The notes under the pieces: model-generated
The model's input: the letters and a program-made list of their open reading frames with translations, nothing else
Databases searched by the model: none
Told to the model about the DNA's origin: nothing
Shown here: positions 47,901 through 59,900 of the stretch, in pieces
Layout of the letters: each line of letters starts with the position of its first letter
Position numbering within the stretch: position 1 is the stretch's first letter
Origin: Otis tarda
Lineage: Eukaryota > Chordata > Aves > Otidiformes > Otididae
Direction: 5' to 3'
NCBI GenBank assembly: GCA_026413225.1
Contig: CM048553.1
Span: forward strand, 97,934,190 to 97,998,189
Length of the DNA stretch: 64,000 bases
Program-made: the position numbers and the translations under genes

Positions 47901-50900
47901 CATAGTGCACCTGTAAATACCTATAGCATATGGAAATATTGGGCTCTCACCTAGCTCATGAGGTAATTCATGGCAAAATACAGCCACAGAAGTGCTTAAA
48001 CCACTAGATAATCCCTCAGTAAAGGCTGCTCCTATGAAGAGACAGGAAAAAACAAAACAAAACATTATCGTATATCCCGACATCAAGTGCAGAAGCATTG
48101 TTGCATATGCTTTTATCAGACAAGGACATACTAATTTCACTCAATTTTTTTCTCATGCTTTTGGAAGCATTTAAACTTTAACCAAACAGCTGTTTATGAT
48201 TCATAAGTTTCAAAGTTAGAAGCACCACAGAATCCTCCAATTCGTTAAAGCAAATCAAATTTCACAATCTTACCTCTGAACAAAGTCCAATACCTTTCAA
48301 CAACATAGCCCTCCCAAAAAGTGCAATAAATGGAAATACTGTCAGAAAAGACACTTTTTTAAATATATAAAGGGAAGAATGCAGCTCAACAGCCTGAGAG
48401 TCAGGCACTGGATAAAGGGAAGCCAATTCAACAGTAAGAGAGGCTATGTAGTCACGTGAAATCAGCAGAGAAAGATTGTGAATTATGTGCCCCTTGCACA
48501 TAAGTAAACTATCATGCTGCTTAGTGGAGGAAAAAACACAAAACTCTTAAACTAGTCCAACAGTTTTCTCCATTCCTGTTGCTTGCTATTTTTCTTATTT
48601 GACAGCAGCTCGGGAGGAAGCAGTACACAGCAGGGCTGAATCGCCAAATCACAGCTCACAGCATGGGAGGTCCTCAGCTGCATGGAGAGACTCACAGAGG
48701 GGTGCAGTAGAACCAAGTCCAGCTTCCTCTCCAGCTGCTACTAGGAGCGTGCCAGCAAACAAGGTGCTGCCAATAAGCAAAGAGGCACGAGGCCATGTCT
48801 CAGTAGTTGGCATGCAAGGGACCCAAGAGTAATGCTCACAGACGAAGAGCTATAGTGGTGATGAGACCACTGAGTGTGATGAAGAGGAGACAATCCCCTC
48901 TCTCCGCTAAGGTCGCCACCCCCAATACTCCAGAAGCCTCTACCCAGATGTAACTCCTGAGGGTTGACACTGCCATCCAGGTCTTCATCTGCAAGAAATG
49001 ACTGGTGCTCCTCCCTGCAGCGACAGCAACAGCAGCCTTGGTGCTGTGGTGGTACAGCATGGGGTGCATGCTGTAGCACCCAGTGAAGGAGATGCAAGAA
49101 GCAGTGGGCAGGCATCTCCAGACATGGGATAATGAACAGGGGATTGTGGGTCTTCAGAAGAGGTTCTACAGTGGCAGGAGCCCAAGCCTCTTCAGACTAA
49201 AGGTGAAGGCAGGACCAAAGCAGCACTGGAATATGAAAGGAACTCCCAGATGGATAAAATTTGAAAATAGTGAAGGCTGGTAACAGGAAGAACCCTGCAT
49301 CCCTAGCAGATTGGCAGCTGGTAATCTGAAGAACATGGTCATGGATCCTGGCAGAAATGAGAGGATTAACTGAGCTCTTCCCAGCCCAGAATATTAATTC
49401 AGCACATCAGATTAGGGCCAGCAATACAAAAAGGAAGGAAAGATTTTTAGTGATAGGAGATTCCCTCTCATGCGGGATAGAGGGCAGAGGCAGACCTGCC
49501 GATCATAGCTACTGCCCAGGGAAGTCCACTGCTTGGCCAGACCCTGCCCTGACTCGATGATGCTGTGGAGACACCACCAAAGCTCATTTGGCCTGTCATG
49601 GATAGATACAGACTGCCTAGAAAAGACAGAATAAGAGCCACTTAGTTTGTTTGATTTTTTTTTGCCTATCTACATAAAGGAGTTCAAGTGCCCAGAGCTA
49701 CAGTATAAAACTGTGTACGAATGCATTTCTCTGTGCCTATTGGTCAAGACCAGAGTAACACTAGGAATATGGTTACAAAGCACCTAACCAAGAAAAGGTA
49801 GTGGATAAAGCTACCTAGTAACAACCACACAAGACATCACTATTCACTAAGAGTTTGCAGCTGTGGGGGTAACAGCACAGGGCACACAATCCAGGACATT
49901 CCTTAGTTGTGTTGGAGATGGTTTCCCAATACAAATGATAAAAGAGCCAGCCAGGATTAGAGTTCTACTTGATCCATTGCTCATGAACAAGGAAGAACTG
50001 ATGGCCAATACAGCAAAAAATGGCAGCTTGAGCTCCAGTGCACATGAGGTAACTGAGCTCCAGATACAGAAGGCGGCAAAGGAAGAAGCAAATTTAGGAC
50101 TTTAGATTTTAATGACGCAGACTTTGACTTATTTAAGGAATTGCAGGGTAGAATCATCTGGGAATCTGTCAAAGGGGAAAAAGTGCCCAGAAGAGCTGTC
50201 TGATTTGTGAAGCCCACTGAACAGAGTGCACTAATTAACTACCCAGTCTGTGCAGGAACACTAGGACTTCCAGCAGAAGACAGGCCTTGACATAACTGAC
50301 ACATCTTTAAGAAAGGCAGAGCATGTTAATGAATTAAAACTTAAAAATGAAGCATGCAAGAAATAGAAACAAAGATCGGCAACAAGGAAGAAAAATGCAG
50401 TGAAACAAAAAGAAGGAAGACTATAGCCTAGCTGGAACTAAGACTAACAAGACACCAAGGATAACAAGAAACAGTTCTACAGGAATGCTAGCTGAGAAAC
50501 AAGTTCATTAAAAATTTGGGTCCACTGGTAGATGGGGAAGGGAACCAAGCAGTAGACCTAAAGAGAGGCTGAAGCACCAGTGCTTCATTTCAGTCTTCAT
50601 AGATACTGACACCATTCCAGAACAACAGGACAGCAGAGACTAGATGGCCTCTAGAGGTCACCCATCTCTATGCCTGTTTGCGAAGTCAAATTCAGAGATG
50701 CACAGTATGCAAGACGAAAGCAATTTTGACTTGAGCCCTCAGCACAAGTGTTTTCCATTGCACTAAAGCCTTCAGGCATGCAAGTCTACACAGTAATTAA
50801 CATATAAGTGATAGGAGTTACTGCTACTTGACTAGCAAAAGAGGTTATTAGTGAACACTATCAATCTTTTCTAGTTATCAGTCTGTTAGGTTTTTACCCC

Positions 50901-53900
50901 TCCCAAATATTGCTTTATAGTTCTGGACTCAGATTTTGACAGACAGACAGGATAGCTACAGTTATCTCCTACTATGACAGGAGAATTCATCAGCATTCAG
51001 TCGGGCTTCAGTTTCTGAGGAGACTTCGATAAGCAGAGGAAAGCCAAAGGTAATTACCTTCTCCTCAATAGCGTACAAGTTCGTCTATATTACTGTCTCT
51101 ATGCAGAGTTTTCCCAGTCTTATCACTTATTAGAGGAAAACTAAAAATATAAGAATCCAGCTTAATCATACATGGTAAATCGAATTTTGAGACCACAAAG
51201 GCAAGCCAAACAAAGCCTGACTGCTTTGAAAAGTACTTAGGTGGCTGATATGGCTGTATCCTGCACAGATACATAGCAACCAGAGTACAGGCTTAAATAA
51301 TAGGAATATCTATTTTTATTTTTCACTTCTAAAAAGATGTCTTGAAACACTAACAAATTGAAGCCTACATTAAAATATCTGGTATTATCCCTACTCAAGA
51401 AGTTGATTTAATAGTGTCCTGATATCTTAAAATATACTTTTAAGACACCATTTCTCTCAAAAAAGAGGTAAAGAAAAAAAATATATATATGCAAGATTAG
51501 TGTAAAAATAAAGCGTTCCGCATTTTAGTTATTTAGTTGAAGCTACACATAAAAGTTCAAATCACAGAAGATAATTTTGTACAAATTAGATGCAACTGTT
51601 CCATGCTTTAATAAAAAAAATAAGCACTTCTATATCTTATTCCTACATAATTAGCACAACAGGTATGAGGAAAAAGGTAACTGATGGAAGTTATTCATAA
51701 CAATCACATGACAGGAATCAACTTAAGGGAAGGGGTACTCTGGCTAAAGCTATCTTCACAGAAGCATTCACATTTTTATTTAAATGCAGGTAAAATACTA
51801 TACAAGTAGTACTGTCATTTTCCTAACACCATCAAATCGATGTTTTTCCATAATCCTTTTGAGCACATCCAGAACTGAAGGAAGCCCACATTTCCATTAG
51901 CCTGAACAAGCTACACAGCAGGACTCTAACAGCTATTGCTCTCACTTGTTCAATAAGCCTTTTTATTAACCTTCCTCGTACTTTTCCCTTCACAACTATA
52001 AAGTCATAGCTCCTTCCCAAATCTCCATAATGCTAAGAGGTAATTGATTCTGTCTGTAATTTGTATGCAAATCTTCTTCCTCCTGCCACATTTTCTCCAC
52101 TGGTCTGCTTGGAAATTTACATTCCATGCTTCAACTTTCATCAAAAATGAGATTAAATCAGAAGGTCTTTTCACATTATACTTTGAGTTGACTGAATCTG
52201 AACAATTGCAAATACTGCTGTGAGAAAAAAGTTATTACTGGGTTTTCGCCTCAAACAAGAACGAACTTGTTTCTCCAATAAAATTTACAGAAAGACTGAT
52301 ACTGCTGAAGTGACCCCAGTATGCCGTACAAGCTGGAAATAAATCCAATACCTGTATAGATTTAAAGTCAAGATTATGACAGACTAGAATAAGAATTGAT
52401 GACTACTGATTTAACTTCCCTTTCTATAACTCAAACCTTTAAATTTAAAAATATCTGTAGTCTAGTTCTCCTAGAAAAAATGAGTGAGTACCCAAATCTG
52501 ACCTCCCAGCCAGAAGTCCAAAACGTAGTATTCAATGTTATTTTTGTGATAAAGCAATATTTTCACTGCAGCATTGTCAAAAGACTGAACAGCTACAACA
52601 TGTAAGGGAAAAACAGAGACATGAACAAAAAGGTAAGTGTTCTGATTACACGTAAGATAACTGTTTATACCGGTTTAAATTTAAAAAACCCACAAACACA
52701 AAAATGAACTATTACGCTCAACTTTAAGAACAAGATGTTCAGTAGAGCATGACTGGTGTTTAAGAAAATAATTTTTTTTTAATAATTTTCCAAGGAGAGA
52801 CTAAGCCTGTTTTCAGACTGAGTACAACACACCAAGCATCTGAAGGAATCTACTTTTGCTACACTCCTTTAATGGATAAGACACTCTTAATCCAAAAACC
52901 TGCATAAGGTGACATACATTGATTTTATCGTTATCTTCTCCATGAACCACATTTCTGACAGGTAACAGCTACCTAACGTCCTATGAATGTCTTAGTCACA
53001 TGCTCCCAGGATACAAAAAGCAGCACAGACTTTTTCTGGAAGATTAGTACAAGCACTAGGAAGAACTGCAATGCTGCTCTTTAGTGGATGGTAAGAGCTG
53101 AGAATCTGGATGCACTAGGTCTGCTATGCAAAAGTGTAAAAGCACCTTATAGAACACAATGCCTTGGACCAAATTCATGCACGCCTACTATCCACAGCAC
53201 AGAAATCACACATACATGTTGTCTAATCCACTTGGGTAATCTTCAGCCTAAAGCAAATTGAAACCAGGGTCCCATCTCCGTACTTATCAAAGCTCTGGGG
53301 AAACTTACACACGATGTGTAACCAGGGGCCAGTACAGGCAAAGCCAGATGGCAAAGTATACAACCTAACCTTGCTGCATAACAAGTGAAGACAGAAGAGA
53401 GAAAGAAAAAGAAGCCAGTGATACAAAAAAGACAAGCTTATCTTAAAATAAAAGAAAAATTGCTGAGCACTTGCAGGTATTGAAATACAAAGTCAGCTCT
53501 AAGTCCTAAATATTGTTTTATAAGCCTAGTTTTAGCTTTGAAAAAATGTTCGCTTTACCTTTCTTGAAAGTAGGAAAATAAGCAAAGTTTATAGATTACC
53601 AAAAGAAACAGCTGTAAGCACATATTTTCTGTTTTATTTGTCACTGATCTCCAGGTTGTTAAATGGAGATTTTTCTCATTCATTCAGAGCTGCTATCAGA
53701 TAAAAGTTTAGGCTTCAAAGATGCACCACTAAGTAGTTATGTTCCTAATAAAGAGATAAGTGACATAAGAGATGAAGTAAGTGACAGCAAGACAACTTCG
53801 CTGTCCTCACACATGACAAAGACGGAACGTCCAAGCTAACACTTACCTATTGCTAGGCCATCACTAAAATTGTGCAGTCCATCTCCCATAATCACCATCC

Positions 53901-56900
53901 ACGCCAGAGTTGCTATCCCCGCATCCTTCAGTTCTTCACGCGAGTAGCGCTGACTGTGACTGTGAGGATGATGGTTCTGATGATGATGGTGATGCAGAAT
54001 ATGATGGTAGTCATGGTGGTGATGACTAAGATGATCTGTCTGTCCCAGAGTATCATGTAAGTGAGAATGACATTTGTTTCTACAGCCCCTGGATACATAT
54101 TCATTGTCAATCTCCTCTTGATGAGAATGAGCTATCATCACTTCTTCTTCTTCTTGTGCAGTTGGCTGCTGAGAAATGAAGGGCGATGGATCTTGAGAGT
54201 CTGTCCCTAGATAGCCCTCAGGCCCTGTTACAAAAACCCAGAGTACAATATATATTTTTAAAATCACCTAGGAAGCAAAGATACAGTAAACAACTTGAAT
54301 AAGTGATGCAGAAAAGAAGAAACTAGTAGTTGAGACTGATATTCCAGCTTATTGCACCAGAAGTTTTTTTCAAGGGTTTCCACAACTTACTTTTCTTTAA
54401 TCAGATTTCTGAGTTAATTTTCTAATAGATCAAGATAAGAAAAACTTTTTGTTTCTGTTCTCTACTACTGAAGCAGGCCCTACATTATGGCCACAAATGC
54501 CTTCTAAACGGTAAAACACCTTTTAATCTAAAACCTAGTGCAATGCAAACACAACAGCATAAAGGTTGTTAGTTCAATTGCTTCAGAAAAACAAAATGTC
54601 TGGAAAGCATATTCTATTTATTCATCTTAGGGCTGAAGAGTAAGAATGCAGAAGAGGATTATGTTATAGATAATTTTGGAAACTCCGGTATTTCATGTAA
54701 ATACAGGAGCTTACATTTGAACATCTGAAAAATAAACAATCAAAAATAAAGTCATCAACACAGACCATGAAACACCCTCATATAAACATTAGCAGCACAT
54801 TAAGGTTAGTTATTTTAACTAACTCCTAAAACTTGCTAAATTTTCCCCCTAAATTAAATGAACAAATACACATTTTTTTTCCCATGTTAGCAACAACTCT
54901 TTCATCAGTTAAAAAATTATTCTGAAAAACTTAACACCTCTTAGCAACAAGAACTAACAAGTATCTAGTGAGGTATGTTCTGGCTTACAGTATAATCTTG
55001 GGGACATCTCATCATTTGCAGTTCAAATACTTGAACCAACCTCTATGATTTTGGATTATCAGCCTTATAAATAAATAAATACTCAAACTAACAAAATCTA
55101 GACTTAAGATACACAGAAGTCTAAATAATGGATCATGCATGTAACATCTAACAGTCTAAAGAGATGTGTAGAAGCCAGTAGGTACAGCTGTATTTGCAGA
55201 GACAGAACAACTTCACAGAATGACTTCAACTTCTGCTGTTAAATCCAAAATTAAAAGGCTTAAGGCTTCAAACCTGTGAATTCACTACTTCCAACCTATC
55301 AGGTTTTTTTTTAAAAAGAAAAGCAGCAAATAGAACTAGTCCTCTACATATCAACACACAGACAGGTTTTGTTTTAAAAGGAATTCAAGTAGGCAGTGAT
55401 CCAACCTACAGTAAGAAGCAGATCTGTGAGCTGCCATCAATCACGTTTTTTAAACTATGCTGCCACAAAATAACTGTGCAATATTAGTGAGACTTACGAT
55501 CATCCATATCTAACTTTTCTTCATTTGCTGAAAACTTCTTACTTTCGCCATCATCTTCATTTTTTTTCTTTAAAAAAAATATACTGTAGTTAGAAATATT
55601 TTACTTATTTTTCAGAATATACATGAGCAACATTAAATTCACGACATTTATGCAGCCTGCACAGAAAGAGGACAACATGGAAGCCATATAAAGAGTGCGG
55701 AAGAACACACATTAAGATGACAATGGTTCCTCAGGCTCCATACAAGGAAGGGGAAACACCCAACACCAAAAACCCACATGCATAAATACCCTACATCTTT
55801 GCCTGAGGAATAAGCAGAGGGGTTCATCTGAGAAGTGAAACACATTAAATACTGAGTAGAAGTTATTACACTAACTCTTTTCCACTGTAATGTCAGCATA
55901 ATGGTTTTTTTTTTTCCTAATGTACTAAAGGAAAACCAAGTAAAATCTCTAATTATTACTCACTAATGTCTGTATCACAACAATTTATGATTGGTGACTC
56001 AGTATCTAGAGGGGTATAATTAGCATAACAGGAAATCTATTCCCAGTGGATGAGAAAAGGGCACAGAAAATACTAAATACTTGCTTTGCTTGGAACTCTT
56101 CAGGTCCTCCCTTGGCAAATAAATTTAACTAGAGACAGGGAAAGCAATCCTGTCACTCACAGTTAGTTTAGCTTCAGTATAAACCACACAAACCAAACTT
56201 CCTGTGATCAAAGTCAAAAGAGCTTACATGGCACCTGCTCCGAGACTGCTGCCTTAATGACCCATTTAAAAATAAAAACTAAACAGAGACTATCAGTCAC
56301 TGTGGTAGCCCAGAAATTAGCTATTTTTAAGCTAGGCAATTAGTAGTTTACTGACTTTCTTCAAGCAAAGCTTAAGCAATTGACAGCTTTTACTGTATTT
56401 TCTTTTTTACCAAGTCAGCTTTTCCATCATTGTTTATTCCTGGCTATACTAGTCTTTATAGAACTCAGTCACCAATAATTGGTGAGTTAACAACATTTAT
56501 GACCTGCCAAAATTCAGTTATTGACCTTCCATGTAAAAAAAAACCCAGCATAATAACCTGAAAGTTGTATTACTTTTATTTTTAGGGGGAGAGAAGGGAA
56601 AGAAAAGGGCTTGGCAGACAGTATTTCCAAATGGAACACTATCTAATTAAGTAACTTCCTACAGTGTAGTTGGATGCTTATTTATGTAAGCACTTACTGC
56701 CACCCTTATGCATTTTGTGCAAGTGCTCCCCTCAACAGGGGTTCAATAACTGTATGAGGCCACCTTATTTCATCTAGTGTAAGAATTAAAATTATAATTT
56801 AGAAAGTTGAGATAGTCGGTTATATAATAGCCTTGAGACGTCAGAAGGAAGTCAATAAAGAACAGTAACTTCTTAAATCACTCTCACTGTTAAAACAAAG

Positions 56901-59900
56901 GGTGCAATTGGATGTTTGCTTATTAAACAATTCATCGTGGTGTCAAGCCTGTACTATATGTCTGGTTAAGGAATGAGCTCAGAGTTCTTCCATAACTGCA
57001 CCACACATAAAAGTTATCATCTAGTTTGAAAGTATGCATGTCACTAATATAAACGGAATTATAACACTAATCAAGTCAGCAATCACTATTAAATCCAACC
57101 AGACAGATATATGATACTCAAAAGTTTTTACAAAAGTGTATTCAGAAATGATCATGCAATACAATATAGCTTCTAAATAAGTTTCTCTACCTTTTTCTTC
57201 TTGTCTTTAAACTGCTTTATTAAAGTGATCAAATGCTCCACTAGAAACATGAAATACAAGCCTCCAAGTGCTGTAAGTCCCTTCCAGGTAGAATCCAGGT
57301 AAGCAGTCTCCTCTACACTTTGAAAAACAACATGTTTTAACATAGCACCTTTGTTTTGTTCAAGCAGAGATTTTTCGTGGTGATGGTGATGGTTTCCATG
57401 AGACTACGGGGAGAACCACAGGGAGAAAGTCGTTGTATTCAAAAGAACTGATAACGTAAGAAACATAGAAAGTATTCTTATTCTTTTCTTCAAATCTAGC
57501 GTCCAGACTTAAAAATTTTCATTGTTTCAGATACAAACTCAAGCAATTACAAAGAAATCTGTTGACACTGCAAGATCCAAGAGCAGGCCTGGTATTATTG
57601 TTCTTGCTGAAACAACATGCATACTGCTCAATATAAGAGGTACAACTGCCCCCGCAAAATCTCCTGACACCATCAAGGAAACTGCATTTTAAGTAGTAGT
57701 CACAGCCAGCACACCAATAACTTTCCCATCTGAGACAGTTCATAGATGTCAAACACATTTTCTACAAGGATCTTAGCAGTAATTTCCTTCTTTAAAGGAA
57801 ATCTGACATTCTTCCCCTCCTCAATGGCAATTGATATGTTCAGAATCAAAAAAAACCTCCTAGGATACTTCACTCACACACGTTTAGATTTACATAACCT
57901 CACACAGCAAACGTGGTTAACTGAAAGGAAAAGCAAGAATCCAATGAATTACAGGTAGGGCTGAGAAACCACAATAGGATCTGCAGTCCTTTTTATCCAT
58001 CTTATCTGCAAGCTGTAACAAGTTACATTTTCTAAGGGGAGGGATGAGGAGCAGGGGGGTGGGAATGTCTGTTTAAGAACTTCAAGAACGGTAGAAATTC
58101 AGCATTCATATTCCAATTTCATTGTCCATATTATATAACAGCAATATGTAACTCCAAAATCTATGAAGGACTTGCCAGGACTTCAGAAATGCTGGATTCT
58201 GATCAAAACATTCCAATGGACAAGCAATCAACATAAGAGGCTGATAACAGAAAACAGTGGATTATTTCTTCCCCATTTAAATTGTACAGTGAGCGATTTT
58301 GGCTATCTATAAGTTCATGAAGTGGAGGAAGAAAAATAAAAGAGGGAGCATTGCAATAAGGGACTAAATACATTTATGCAAAATTCTTGCATGTAAGGAA
58401 CAACTAGTGATTTGGCAGCATATGTGACTGAGAACAGGAAACAGTGAGGGATAATGGTGTGAAGTTCTTACACTGTAAGGACTGTGAAATGAATAATGCA
58501 GACTGTTTGATGGAAAGGTTTCCCATTTGGAACAATCAAACTTACAAGGCCGGGAAACAACTCATTGAACAGGAATTAATTAATAGGTATTGAAACTATC
58601 ACTAGGAAGTACAGCAAGGTGTCAGTTTTTCTGCTTTGAGATAATGAATGAAACAGTAATTAATACTTACGTGTGGAAGGAGATGTAAGAAAGCATCTCC
58701 ACTCAAAGTCCCCACGGCCAGTGCCACAAGAAAACTTAGAAGAAATTTGAAAAATACACGATTCATCAGAGGTACCAATATAACACCCAATAAGGAAAGA
58801 AAACTGATGACAGAGATGGATATAAAGCCACCAATCCAAGCTGGTTAGGGGGAAAAAAAAAAAAAAAAAAGAGAAAGAAAGAAAAAATAAGAATAAGCAA
58901 CAACTATATGAGATTTTGTTCGCTTAGCATTCCTGTTATTAAATTAACTCTTGATCATTCAATTAATCAGACGTTAACAAATGGTACACCACAAAGATTT
59001 CTCTCTAGATACGGTCAAGAGAAGTGCCAAAAAAAATTACAAGCTTCTTTCAACTTTGAAATATGTTTCTCAGATTTATAACCAACATAAATGAGTTTCC
59101 AGTAAGATTTCATATTAAAAAACAACCTACCTATTTGCAAAGAGTAACCTTTTGGAGGATTTTCAGCTTTTTCACTAGTTGCATGGACTATGCAGTATTT
59201 GCCGTCGATCTGATTAATAAGAGCTGGACAGAGGTAACTAAATTCTGTAGCAGTCAACAATACTTGAGTGCCTATTCCATGGGACTGCATCAGTTTTGAT
59301 GCACTGGAGCACTGTAGAAAGACGTGTTAAAGATTAACCAGAACCAAAATACTATGAGATATCTCAAGGAGACCAATATCCCATTTTAATTGAAATGCAG
59401 TGGCACCACATGAAAACAGCTATATCAAAGGTAACTAAAAACTGGTAACAAACCGCTTCAGTAAAACTGTGCCTGTACCTCCACCTCCCTTTTAGTTTGG
59501 TAGTACTGGTAGATGATGGATAATTACCCCTCATTTTCAGCACAACGGGCTCAAATGCTTTGCTATGCAATCAGAAAAAGCCTAACACTTGACTCAGTTT
59601 TAGAGGCCATATAAGGAAGTAGTAACAAGGTTAAAGACCTTTTTATAGAAGTGATACTTATGGAAAGTCTTGTTCAGAACATGTTCTGCATATGCTTCCT
59701 CCAGGAAAGAGTTCCCTACAAAATAATCTAAGTCTTGCGTGATTTAAACAACAGTAGTACTTCTGCTCTGACTGTGCAGAATGCAGAAACTTGTGAATTC
59801 AGCACCTACGATCACACGCTACACAACACCCATTCTGAACTACCTGGCATGGTTGCGCACATTAGGACCCCAGAGATTGACTTGCTTTGTAAAGCCTTTA

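Noticed and set aside
48741-49115. Minus-strand 124-codon frame as an SLC39A6 exon
   Set aside because: No ZIP6 similarity and no splice phase fit; it overlaps the CR1 relic on the other strand.
53928-54060. Plus-strand Met/Val-rich frame opposite the His-rich exon
   Set aside because: It is the antisense of CAT/CAC histidine codons in SLC39A6.
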